This document shows, piece by piece, positions 16,420 through 24,668 of a DNA stretch of 64,000 bases (positions are counted from its first letter, which is position 1; the number at the start of each line of letters is the position of its first letter). The notes beneath the pieces are model-generated. The model searched no databases, was not told the DNA's origin, and saw only the letters and a program-made list of their open reading frames with translations. Source of the DNA: Micromonospora tulbaghiae (GTDB taxonomy: Bacteria > Actinomycetota > Actinomycetes > Mycobacteriales > Micromonosporaceae). Both the position numbers and the translations under genes were made by a program. The stretch is from contig NZ_FMCQ01000006.1 in the NCBI RefSeq assembly GCF_900091605.1, positions 171,940 to 235,939 on the forward strand. Direction: 5' to 3'.

Positions 16420-19400
16420 TCAGCGGCCCTCGGCGTCGTCCATGGCTCGGTAGATGCGCTGCTCCGACACCGGGTAGGGGGTTCCCAGGGCCTGGGCGAA
16501 GACGTTCACCCGAAGCTCCTCGATCATCCAGCGGATCTGGCGGGCCGCCGGGGTCGCGCGCCTCGGCGGGGGCAGCGCGGCGAGCATGTCCTGGTACTCC
16601 TTCTGCACCACGGCGACGCGGTCCTGCTGAGACTTGTCCCGCTGCGGGTTGCCGGCCAGCCGGTCCAGCCGCCGCTCGATCGCGGTCAGGTAGCGCAGCA
16701 GGTCGGGCAGGCGCGCGTACCCCGTCTCGGTCACGAAGCCCTTGTGCACCAGGCCGGTGAGCTGGCCGCGGATGTCGGCCAGCGCGGCCACCACCGCCAG
16801 GTTGCGGGTGGCGCCGAGCCGCTGCTCCACCGCGTACCCGGCGGCGAGCACCCGCCGCACCCGCTCCATCACCTCGACGACCGTGTCCACCAGGTCGGCG
16901 CGCACCCTGTCGCGCAGCGCGGCGAAGCCCTCGGCATCCCAGGCGGGACCGCCCGCGTCACCGATCAGCTTGTCGATCGCCGCGCCGGCCGCGTCCTCGA
17001 TCAGCTCCGGCACGCTGCCGTGCGGGTTGCGGGACAGCGCCAGTTTCGCCTCGTTGCTCAGCCGCCCCTGGAGGAACTTCGCCGGCGACGGCAGCGTCAG
17101 CCGCAGCAGCCGCCGGGTGCCCGCCCAGTGCGCGGCCTCCTGCTCGGCGGCGGAGTCGAACACCTTCACCCCGACCGTCGCGCCCTCGTCCACCAGCGCC
17201 GGGTACGCGGTCACCGCGAAGCCGGCGCGTACCTGCTCGATGCTGCGCGGCAGCGCGCCGATCGACCACTCGGTCAGCCCGGTACGGGCCACGTCCGGCG
17301 CGGCGGCGGCCACGACCTGGCGTACCTCCTGGCGCAGCTCGCGTTGCAGCGCCGGCAGATCCTTGCCCTCGGCGACCGGCTTGTCGTCGTCGCCGAGCAC
17401 CCGGAACGTGACCCGCAGGTGCGGCGGCAGCCGGCCCAGGTCCCACGCGTCCGCCGGTACGGTCACGCCGGTCATCCGGCGCAACTCCCGGGTCAGCGCG
17501 GCGAGCAGCGGCTCCTCGCCCGGGGTGATCGCGGCCAGCGCGGCGCGGGCGAAGTCGGGCACCGGCACGAAGTTGCGCCGCACCGGCTTGGGCAGCGACC
17601 GGATCAGCGCGATCACCAGTTCCTCGCGCAGCCCCGGCACCTGCCAGTCGAAGGTCTCCGCCGGCACCTGGTTGAGCAGCGGCAGCGGGATGTCCACCGT
17701 CACGCCGTCGGTGGGCGCGGTCGGGTCGAACGTGTACGTCAGCGGCAGCGTCACGCCGTCGGCCCGCCACTCGTCCGGGAAGTCCCCCTCGTCCACCCCG
17801 CTCCGGCCGTCGTTGACGAGCAGTTCGCGGGTGAACGTGAGCAGCTCGGGCTGTTCCCGGCGGGTCTTCTTCCACCAGGAGTCGAAGTGCCGGCCGGAGA
17901 CCACGTCGGCGGGGATCCGCTGGTCGTAGAAGGCGAAGATGGTCTCGTCGTCGACCAGGATGTCGCGGCGCCGGGCCCGGTTCTCCAGCTCCTCGATCTC
18001 GGTCAGGAGCTTCTGGTTGTCCCGCCAGAACTGGTGGTGCGTCTGCCAGTCGCCCTCCACCAGGGCGTGCCGGATGAACAGCTCCCGGCTCAGACCTGCG
18101 TCGATCCGCCCGAAGTTCACCTTGCGGGAGGTGACGATCGGGATGCCGTACAGCGTGACCTTCTCGTAGGCCATCACCGCGGCCTGCTTCTTCTCCCAGT
18201 GCGGCTCGCTGTAGCTGCGCTTGACCAGGTGCTGGGCCAGCGGCTCGACCCACTCCGGCTCGACCCGCCCGGCCACCCGGCCCCACAGCCGCGACGTCTC
18301 CACCAGCTCGGCGGCCATCACCCAGCGCGGCGGCTTCTTGAACAACGCCGACCCGGGGAAGATCCCGAACTTCGCGCCCCGCGCGCCGAGGTACTCGTGC
18401 TTCTGCGCGTCCTTGAGGCCGAGGTGCGACAGCAGGCCGGGCAGCAGCGACTGGTGCACCTTCGGGGTGTCGATCTCCTCCGGCAGGTCGGCCCCGGCGC
18501 CGCGGCGGCCCTCACCCTTGTCCGAGGTACGCAGGACCTGGCGCAACTGGCTGACGATGTCCTGCCACTCGCGTACCCGAAGGTAGTTGAGGTATTCGGC
18601 CTTGCACATCCGGCGGAACGCGCTGGAGGACAGTTCCCGCTGCTTCTCCCGCAGATACCGCCACAGGTTCAGGTACGCGACGAAGTCCGACTCGGAGTCG
18701 GCGAACCGGGCGTGCGCCTGGTCGGCCTGGGCCTGCTTGTCGGCCGGGCGTTCGCGCGGGTCCTGGATGGACAGCGCGGCGGCGATCACCACCACCTCGG
18801 TGGCGCAGCCGTTGCGCTCGCCCTCCAGGACCATCCGGGCCAGCCGGGGGTCGACCGGGAGCTGGGCCAGCCGCCGCCCCAGGGCGGTGAGTCGCTTCGC
18901 CGGGTCGGTCTCGGCCGGGTCCAGCGCGCCCAGCTCGTGCAGCAGGTTGACGCCGTCGGCGACGTTGCGCCGGTCCGGCGGGTCGATGAACGGGAACGCC
19001 GCGACGTCGCCGAGCCCGATCGATGTCATCTGGAGGATGACCGAGGCCAGGTTGGTCCGCAGGATCTCCGGGTCGGTGAACTCGGGGCGGGAGGTGAAGT
19101 CCTGCTCGTCGTAGAGGCGGATGCAGATGCCGTCCGAGGTACGCCCGCAGCGGCCCTTGCGCTGGTTGGCGCTGGCCTGCGAGACCGGCTCGATCGGCAG
19201 CCGCTGCACCTTGAGCCGGCTGGAGTAGCGGGAGATCCGGGCGGTGCCCGGGTCCACCACGTACTTGATGCCGGGCACCGTCAGCGAGGTCTCCGCGACG
19301 TTCGTGGCCAGCACCACCCGGCGGTTGCTGTGCGCGGCGAAGACCCGGTGCTGCTCGGCGGTGGAGAGCCGGGCGTACAGCGGCAGGATCTCGGTGCCGA

Positions 19401-20415
19401 GCAGCGACCGCTTCTTCTGCACCAGCTTGCCCAGCGCGTCGGCGGTGTCCCGGATCTCCCGCTCCCCGCTGAGGAACACGAGGATGTCGCCCGGCCCCTC
19501 GGTGGCCAGCTCCTCGACCGCGTCGCCGATCGCCTGGATCTGGTCCCGGACGTTCTCCTCGTCGGCCTCGTCCTCCTCCTCGGTCTCGGTGACCTCGACC
19601 AGTGGCCGGTAACGGACCTCCACCGGGTACGTGCGCCCGGACACCTCGACCACGGGCGCCGGGTTGCCGTCGGCGTCGGCGAAGTGCTTCGCGAACCGGT
19701 CGGTCTCGATGGTCGCCGAGGTGATGACCACCTTGAGGTCGGGCCGGCGGGGGAGGAGCTGCCTGAGATAGCCGAGGATGAAGTCGATGTTGAGGCTGCG
19801 CTCGTGTGCCTCGTCGATGATCAGTGTGTCGTACTGCCGCAGCATCCGGTCGGTCTGCAACTCGGCCAGCAGGATGCCGTCGGTCATCAGCTTGACCAGG
19901 CTGTTGTCGCCCACCTGGTCGGTGAAGCGCACCTTGTAGCCGACCACGTCGCCCAGCTCGGTGCCGAGTTCGTCGGCGATCCGGTCGGCGACCGTGCGGG
20001 CCGCCAGCCGCCGGGGCTGGGTGTGCCCGATCAGGCCGGTGATGCCGCGCCCCAGCTCCAGGCAGATCTTGGGGAGCTGGGTGGTCTTCCCGGAGCCGGT
20101 CTCGCCGGCCACGATCACCACCTGGTGGTCGCGGATCGCGGCGGCGATGTCGTCCTTGCGCTCGCTGACCGGCAACTGCGGCGGATAGGTGATCGCCGGC
20201 ACGGCCGCGCGGCGCGACGCCAGCCGCGCCTCGGCCCGGGTCACCTCGGCCCCGATCTCGGCCAGCGCCGCCTCCCGCCGCTGCGGGTCGCGCAGCTTGC
20301 GCACGCCGTCGAGCCGCCGCTGGAGCCGCCGCTGGTCGCGGAACATCAGGGGGCCGAGGCGGCGGTGCAGGTCGCGGGCGGTCTCAGGGGCGGCGGGTAC
20401 GGCTGGATTCTGCAT
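16420..20415 (-). CDS. hrpA: ATP-dependent RNA helicase HrpA
   Basis: 1331-aa DEAH-box helicase, full length for the family. It has Walker A GETGSGKTT near residue 110, QPRRLAARTVADRI (motif Ia), DEAHERS near 205, SATI (motif III), then the helicase C domain with ATNVAETSLTVPGI and QRKGRCGR (motif VI). HA2/winged-helix and OB-fold domains follow, then the long C-terminal HrpA extension (DUF3418-type). An acidic insert (TETEEEDEADEEN) lies between the helicase lobes. The family acts on mRNA and stalled ribosomes in bacteria. The gene is monocistronic, with repeat copy A after its stop. Confidence 0.95.
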   Translation of the reverse strand: MQNPAVPAAPETARDLHRRLGPLMFRDQRRLQRRLDGVRKLRDPQRREAALAEIGAEVTRAEARLASRRAAVPAITYPPQLPVSERKDDIAAAIRDHQVVIVAGETGSGKTTQLPKICLELGRGITGLIGHTQPRRLAARTVADRIADELGTELGDVVGYKVRFTDQVGDNSLVKLMTDGILLAELQTDRMLRQYDTLIIDEAHERSLNIDFILGYLRQLLPRRPDLKVVITSATIETDRFAKHFADADGNPAPVVEVSGRTYPVEVRYRPLVEVTETEEEDEADEENVRDQIQAIGDAVEELATEGPGDILVFLSGEREIRDTADALGKLVQKKRSLLGTEILPLYARLSTAEQHRVFAAHSNRRVVLATNVAETSLTVPGIKYVVDPGTARISRYSSRLKVQRLPIEPVSQASANQRKGRCGRTSDGICIRLYDEQDFTSRPEFTDPEILRTNLASVILQMTSIGLGDVAAFPFIDPPDRRNVADGVNLLHELGALDPAETDPAKRLTALGRRLAQLPVDPRLARMVLEGERNGCATEVVVIAAALSIQDPRERPADKQAQADQAHARFADSESDFVAYLNLWRYLREKQRELSSSAFRRMCKAEYLNYLRVREWQDIVSQLRQVLRTSDKGEGRRGAGADLPEEIDTPKVHQSLLPGLLSHLGLKDAQKHEYLGARGAKFGIFPGSALFKKPPRWVMAAELVETSRLWGRVAGRVEPEWVEPLAQHLVKRSYSEPHWEKKQAAVMAYEKVTLYGIPIVTSRKVNFGRIDAGLSRELFIRHALVEGDWQTHHQFWRDNQKLLTEIEELENRARRRDILVDDETIFAFYDQRIPADVVSGRHFDSWWKKTRREQPELLTFTRELLVNDGRSGVDEGDFPDEWRADGVTLPLTYTFDPTAPTDGVTVDIPLPLLNQVPAETFDWQVPGLREELVIALIRSLPKPVRRNFVPVPDFARAALAAITPGEEPLLAALTRELRRMTGVTVPADAWDLGRLPPHLRVTFRVLGDDDKPVAEGKDLPALQRELRQEVRQVVAAAAPDVARTGLTEWSIGALPRSIEQVRAGFAVTAYPALVDEGATVGVKVFDSAAEQEAAHWAGTRRLLRLTLPSPAKFLQGRLSNEAKLALSRNPHGSVPELIEDAAGAAIDKLIGDAGGPAWDAEGFAALRDRVRADLVDTVVEVMERVRRVLAAGYAVEQRLGATRNLAVVAALADIRGQLTGLVHKGFVTETGYARLPDLLRYLTAIERRLDRLAGNPQRDKSQQDRVAVVQKEYQDMLAALPPPRRATPAARQIRWMIEELRVNVFAQALGTPYPVSEQRIYRAMDDAEGR

Positions 20416-20555
20416 GTCGTCGCCAAGGATAGGCAGCCGCGCGGCGGACCGCCCCCGGGTTACCGGCGCCGGGCGTGCCCTCCCTGCCCGGGCCGTCCCC
20501 GCCGGATAAAGTTGCCGCCGACGAGGCCGACGGACGAGGCCGACGAGGGGCGGGG

Positions 20556-21029
20556 ATGATCATGCGGGACACCGACCGGGCGCTCGTGCAGGCTGCCACC
20601 GCCGTCGCGAAGCTGCGTTGCCGCAGCGACAACCACACCGTCGCCGCCGCCGTGCGGAGCACCGAGGGCCGGGTGTTCAGCGGCGTGAACGTCTACCACT
20701 TCACCGGCGGCCCGTGCGCCGAGGTGGTGGCTCTCGGGGCCGCCGCGACACAGGGCGCGGGTGAGCTGGAGGCCATCGTCGCGGTGGGGGACCGGGGCCG
20801 GGGCGTCCTGCCGCCGTGCGGGCGCTGCCGTCAGGTGCTCCTCGACTACTTCCCGTCGATCAAGGTGATCGTCGGCCCGCCCGACGGGCTGCGCGCGATC
20901 CCGATCGCCGATCTGCTGCCCGAGACGTACGTCTGGTCCGACCAGCAGGTCGAGGTGCCGGCCGGGCCGCGTGCCGCCCTGTGGCCGGTGCCTGTGGTGC
21001 CCGGCGTCCGGCAGGCCGCCGAGGACTGA
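20556..21029 (+). CDS. Cytidine deaminase-like protein
   Basis: Zinc-dependent deaminase fold. PCAEVVAL near residue 50 supplies the zinc Cys and catalytic Glu, and LPPCGRCRQVLLDYFP near 87 supplies the PCxxC pair, as in cytidine deaminases and blasticidin-S deaminase. The FSGVNVYHFTGG segment matches the substrate loop of Cdd-like enzymes. The substrate could be cytidine or a base analogue; sequence alone does not decide. The frame is open to 20475, but ATG 20556 (157 aa) follows GAGGGG and gives the usual N-terminus; ATG 20562 is also possible. Confidence 0.85.
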   Translation: MIMRDTDRALVQAATAVAKLRCRSDNHTVAAAVRSTEGRVFSGVNVYHFTGGPCAEVVALGAAATQGAGELEAIVAVGDRGRGVLPPCGRCRQVLLDYFPSIKVIVGPPDGLRAIPIADLLPETYVWSDQQVEVPAGPRAALWPVPVVPGVRQAAED

Positions 21030-21066
21030 AGCCGGGCCCGGGGCCGGGCGCGGCGAGCCGCGGCAC

Positions 21067-21426
21067 TCAGTCGCCGGCCGCGGCCTCCAGCATCGAGCGG
21101 GGGACCGGCACCTCCTCGAAGCGAACCTGACCCTCCGGCACCATCCAGCTGCTGACCTGCGCGACCAGCCGGCCCGCGCGGACCGCCGGGTCGTTCGCGT
21201 ACAGCTCACGGGCCATCTGCGGGTCCACCGACAGCACCACGAAACCGCGGACGCGCCCGTCGTCGCCGTCCAGGAACGGCCCGGCCGCGAGCACCGCGCC
21301 CTGCTCCACCAGCCCGGCCTGGTGCGCCAGGTGGGCGTCCTGGATCCGGTCGAGGGCGTCCTGCGGCAGGTCCGGCGCGTCGTCCGGGCGGACCAGGAGC
21401 ACCACCGTGTGCCTGTCGAATCGCAT
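21067..21426 (-). CDS. YciI-family protein
   Basis: 119 aa with the YCII dimeric ferredoxin-like fold: VVLLVRPDDAPDLPQD, the central HLAHQAGLVEQGAVLAAGPFLDGDDG with the conserved His, and RGFVVLSVDPQMARELYANDPAVRAGRL. Members are small enzymes or enzyme-like proteins with a His-Asp pair; their function is mostly unknown. The stop of the MerR gene (21431) precedes its start by 4 bp on the same strand, so the two are co-transcribed, with MerR first. Confidence 0.88.
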   Translation of the reverse strand: MRFDRHTVVLLVRPDDAPDLPQDALDRIQDAHLAHQAGLVEQGAVLAAGPFLDGDDGRVRGFVVLSVDPQMARELYANDPAVRAGRLVAQVSSWMVPEGQVRFEEVPVPRSMLEAAAGD

Positions 21427-21430
21427 GTCC

Positions 21431-22363
21431 TCAGGCTAGGGGCTGCCGGGCGTGCAGTGCCCGGATCGACCAGTCCAGCACCGGCGCCAGGCTCTCGGGC
21501 GGTGGCCAGCCGTTGACCACGGCGAGCAGCTCCAGGTACCGCTCCCGGCGAGGGTCGCGCGCGGTCCGCAACCGGTCCAGCATCCGCCGGCGCAGGCCGG
21601 CGTCGTCCGGCCGGCCGCAGAGCCGCGCGTACCGGTCCGCCGCCCGGGCCAGAACGGGGTCTGCCCCGGGTGAGGCCGGGTCGACACCGGCGGCCAGCGC
21701 CGGGGCCACCTCCTCCCGGACCACGGCGACCACGTCCCGGCGTACGCCCTCGGCGCCCGCCCGGTCGGCCGCGTGCTGCTCGGCCAGCCGGCGCAGCCCG
21801 GCCCGGAACTCCGGGTCCAGAGCCAGCTCGGCCAGCTCCACCCACGCCTCGATCTGGCAGTCGTCCGGATCGTCCGGCAGCTCCGGTGTGAGTGACCGGC
21901 GGATGCCCGCGAACCCCGGATCGGTCAGCCCGCCGAAGGACGCGTCGAGGAACTCGTCGACCAGCCGCCGTCGTTCCCGTTCGGCCAGGCCCGCCAGCCG
22001 GTGCAGCAGGTCGGCCTGCGACGGGGTGGCCCCGCGCCGGGCGATCACCGTGAGCACCGCGCGGCGCGACCGCAGTAGGCGGATCTGCGCGGTCAGCGCG
22101 TCCGCGTGCGCCGAGGCGACCTCGGCCAGGGTGACCTCCCGGGTCACCACCCGGCGCACGGTGGTCAGGTCCACGCCCAGCTCGCGCAACGTCCGTACCA
22201 GGTCGAGCCGGGCCACCGCGGCCGCGTCGTAGCGGCGGTGGCCGGCCGGCCCTCGGTCGGTGGGCGGCACGATGCCACGGTCGGACCAGAACCGGATGGT
22301 CTTCACCGGCAGCCCGGTCCGCCGGGCCAGGTCACCGATCGAGTAGCGCTCCGCACCGTCCAT
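21431..22363 (-). CDS. MerR-family transcriptional regulator
   Basis: 310 aa. N-terminal MerR winged helix: YSIGDLARRTGLPVKTIRFWSDRGIVPPTD, then GHRRYDAAAVARLDLVRTLRELGVDL (residues 7-65), followed by the dimerisation helix. The C-terminal 200 residues are helical, with no Cys cluster of metal-sensing MerR proteins, so an organic ligand or none is more likely. It is co-transcribed with the YciI gene. The start is 119 bp from the divergent iron-importer operon, whose iron box lies in that gap. Confidence 0.9.
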   Translation of the reverse strand: MDGAERYSIGDLARRTGLPVKTIRFWSDRGIVPPTDRGPAGHRRYDAAAVARLDLVRTLRELGVDLTTVRRVVTREVTLAEVASAHADALTAQIRLLRSRRAVLTVIARRGATPSQADLLHRLAGLAERERRRLVDEFLDASFGGLTDPGFAGIRRSLTPELPDDPDDCQIEAWVELAELALDPEFRAGLRRLAEQHAADRAGAEGVRRDVVAVVREEVAPALAAGVDPASPGADPVLARAADRYARLCGRPDDAGLRRRMLDRLRTARDPRRERYLELLAVVNGWPPPESLAPVLDWSIRALHARQPLA

Positions 22364-22443
22364 GCGCCCACCATCGCGCCTCCCCCCGGTGGAGGCGCAA
22401 CCCCATCGACAGCGCCCGCTTAGGTACGCCTTAGCAGGTCAGT

Positions 22444-22462
22444 TAAGGTAAGGCGCACCTAA
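22444..22462. promoter_or_regulatory. Iron box (IdeR/DmdR-type operator)
   Basis: TAAGGTAAGGCGCACCTAA matches 15 of 19 positions of the DtxR/IdeR consensus TTAGGTTAGGCTAACCTAA. It is 20 bp upstream of the first permease start. A weaker TTAGGTACGCCTTAGC lies just before it at 22420-22435. Together they predict iron-dependent repression of the importer. Confidence 0.8.
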
Positions 22463-22482
22463 CTGGAAGGCCAAGATCCCTC

Positions 22483-23529
22483 GTGACCACCGTCGCCGTC
22501 CGGCCCGCGCGGGCCGGGGCTCCCGTCCGCCGCGGCACCGTACGCCGCGTCGCGGTCACCGTGGCGGCGGCACTCCTGCTCCTGCTGGCGCTGCTGGCCA
22601 GCCTGGCGCTCGGCAGCCGGCACCTGCCCGTCGACCAGGTGTGGCACGCGCTGGTGTCCCCGGACGGCGGCGACGCCACCACCGTGGTCCGGGAACTGCG
22701 GCTGCCGCGTACCGCCCTCGGGCTCGTCGTCGGCCTCGCGCTGGCGCTGGCCGGGGTGCTGTTCCAGGCGGTCACCCGCAACCCGCTGGCCGAGCCGCGC
22801 ATCCTCGGCATCAGCGCCGGGGCGTCGTTCGGCGTGGTGCTGGCCATCGCCGTGTTCGGCGTCGGCACGCTCGCCGGGTACGTCTGGTTCGGCATCGCCG
22901 GTGCGCTGCTCACCGGGCTGCTCGTGTTCGCCGTCGCCAACCGCGCCCGCGAGGGCGCCAGCCCGGTCACCCTCGCGCTCGTCGGCGCGGCCCTCGACGC
23001 CGGTCTCGGCGCCATCGTGTACGCGCTGCTCAGCATCGACGCCCGCACGTTCGAGGAGTACCGCTTCTGGGTGGTCGGCGGGCTGACCGGCCGCGACGTC
23101 GGCGTGGCCGGGCAGGTGCTGCCGTTCGTGGTGGCCGGGGTGCTGCTGGCCGCGCTCGCCGCCCGGGGTCTGGACGCGCTCGCCCTCGGCGACGACGTGG
23201 CCCGGGGGCTCGGGCACCGGGTCGCCCTGGTCCGGCTCGCCGCCGGGGCTGGTGGCGTGCTGCTCACCGGCGCGGCGGTGGCCGCCGCCGGGCCGATCGC
23301 CTTCGTCGGGCTGGCGGTGCCGCACCTGGCCCGGGCGCTCGTCGGCGCGGACCAGCGGTGGACGCTCCTGGTCGCCGCGCTGCTCGGCCCCGCGCTGCTG
23401 CTCACGGCCGACGTGGCCGGCCGCCTGGTCGCGCCGCCCGGCGAGATCCCCGCCGGCATCATCACGGCCCTGCTCGGCGCGCCCCTCCTGGCCTTCCTGG
23501 TCCACCGAGCCAAGACGGTAACCACATGA
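22483..23529 (+). CDS. FecCD-family iron-siderophore ABC transporter permease
   Basis: 348-aa inner-membrane permease, about ten hydrophobic helices. Family motifs: LRLPRTALGLVVGLALALAG and FQAVTRNPLAEPRILGISAGASFG near residues 68-110, and GPIAFVGLAVPHLARALVGAD near 275, the coupling loop to the ATPase. The start is GTG with GGAAGG 12 bp upstream. It is the first gene of a permease-permease-ATPase-binding protein operon behind an iron box, so a ferric-siderophore substrate is likely. The stop overlaps the next possible start (ATGA). Confidence 0.94.
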   Translation: MTTVAVRPARAGAPVRRGTVRRVAVTVAAALLLLLALLASLALGSRHLPVDQVWHALVSPDGGDATTVVRELRLPRTALGLVVGLALALAGVLFQAVTRNPLAEPRILGISAGASFGVVLAIAVFGVGTLAGYVWFGIAGALLTGLLVFAVANRAREGASPVTLALVGAALDAGLGAIVYALLSIDARTFEEYRFWVVGGLTGRDVGVAGQVLPFVVAGVLLAALAARGLDALALGDDVARGLGHRVALVRLAAGAGGVLLTGAAVAAAGPIAFVGLAVPHLARALVGADQRWTLLVAALLGPALLLTADVAGRLVAPPGEIPAGIITALLGAPLLAFLVHRAKTVTT

Positions 23530-24668
23530 CCCGCCCCGCCCCCCACTCCCGCGATCTTGCACTCGCTGCCCCGGCGGAAGGGGCATTCCGGGCACCCGCA
23601 GGGCCCGAAGTGCAAGATCAACGACGTGGGGACGGTGGGCGGCGGCGCGGGCGAGGGGTGCTGCGGCTCGGGGCGGTGGTGGTGCCGTTCCGGTGGCGGC
23701 CCGTCGTGGTGGCGCTTGTTCTGTTCGTGCTGCTCTGCCTCGCCGTGGTGATCAGCCTGTCGCTGGGTACGCCCTACGTCGCCCCGGTGGACGTGGTGCG
23801 GTCGCTCTCCGGTGCGGGCACCCCGTACGACCTCGTGGTGCGCGACCTGCGACTGCCTCGCGCGGTCCTCGCGGCGGTGGCCGGCGCGGCCTTCGGCGTG
23901 GCCGGCACGCTGATCCAGAGCGTCGCCCGCAACCCCCTTGCCAGCCCCGACGTCATCGGCGTCACCCAGGGCGCCGGGCTGGCCGCGACGATCGCGTTGA
24001 CCAGCGGCGCGGCGGCGGTGCTGGTGGCGCCGGCGGCGCTGCTCGGCGGCCTGGCCGCGGCGGTGGTGGTGTTCGCGCTCGGCGCCCGGCACGGCCTGGC
24101 CGCCCAGCGGTTCGTGCTGGCCGGTGTGGCGGTCGCGTTCGCGTTCCGGGCGCTGATCGAGGTGGTCATGCTCACCGCCGACCCGATCGACGGGCTGCGC
24201 GCGCAGATCTGGCTGATCGGCACGCTCGCCGGCAAGGGGTGGAGCGAGGCGGCCTGGATCGCCGGCACGCTCGCCGTCCTGCTGCCGGTGCTGCTCTGGG
24301 CCGGGTGGGCGCTGCGCAGCAGCACGCTCGACGACGACACCGCGCGCGGGATCGGTCTGCGGCCGGTGGCCCGGCGGATCGGCCTGGCCGGGACGGGTGT
24401 GCTGGCCGCCGCCATGGTCACCGCCCAGGTCGGCGCCGTCGACTTCGTCGCGCTGGTGGCCCCGCAGGTGGCCCGCCGGCTGGTCCGCGCCGAGCGCCCG
24501 CCGCTGCTGTGCGCCGCGCTGCTGGGCGCGTTGCTGCTGGTCCTCGCCGACCTGGGCGCCCGCCGGCTGCTGGCGCCCACCCAACTGCCGGCCGGCGTGC
24601 TGACCGCCGCGATCGGCGGGCCGTATCTGATCTTCGTGCTGCTCCGCACCCGAGGGAGGCGGTCGTGA
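23526..24668 (+). CDS. FecCD-family iron-siderophore ABC transporter permease, second subunit
   Basis: Membrane permease pairing with the one upstream. It has LRLPRAVLAAVAGAAFGVAG, QSVARNPLASPDVIGVTQGAGL and VGAVDFVALVAPQVARRLVRAE. Drawn from ATG 23526, which overlaps the upstream stop by 4 bp, it has 380 aa. However, codons 10-33 are a copy of a dispersed palindromic repeat (23551-23623), and the first membrane helix only begins near codon 56. GTG 23658 would give a more usual 336 aa and leave the repeat in the leader. The sequence does not settle which start is used. Four-bp overlap with the ATPase gene (GTGA). Confidence 0.9.
   Translation: MTRPAPHSRDLALAAPAEGAFRAPAGPEVQDQRRGDGGRRRGRGVLRLGAVVVPFRWRPVVVALVLFVLLCLAVVISLSLGTPYVAPVDVVRSLSGAGTPYDLVVRDLRLPRAVLAAVAGAAFGVAGTLIQSVARNPLASPDVIGVTQGAGLAATIALTSGAAAVLVAPAALLGGLAAAVVVFALGARHGLAAQRFVLAGVAVAFAFRALIEVVMLTADPIDGLRAQIWLIGTLAGKGWSEAAWIAGTLAVLLPVLLWAGWALRSSTLDDDTARGIGLRPVARRIGLAGTGVLAAAMVTAQVGAVDFVALVAPQVARRLVRAERPPLLCAALLGALLLVLADLGARRLLAPTQLPAGVLTAAIGGPYLIFVLLRTRGRRS
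23551..23623. repeat. Dispersed palindromic repeat, family 1 copy B
   Basis: Ends GATCTTGCACT and AGTGCAAGATC pair over 11 bp; the core CCCCGGCGGAAGGGG resembles CCCCGGCGAAAGGGG in copy A (16332-16406), and both right ends continue AAC. The reading frame stays open through it, so it adds about 24 codons to the permease if ATG 23526 is used. Confidence 0.7.

Noticed and set aside
16015..20559. A 1514-codon open frame opposite the hrpA gene
   Set aside because: Compositional shadow in high-GC DNA: the sequence is low-complexity Arg/Gly/Val/His and the opposite strand holds every HrpA motif.
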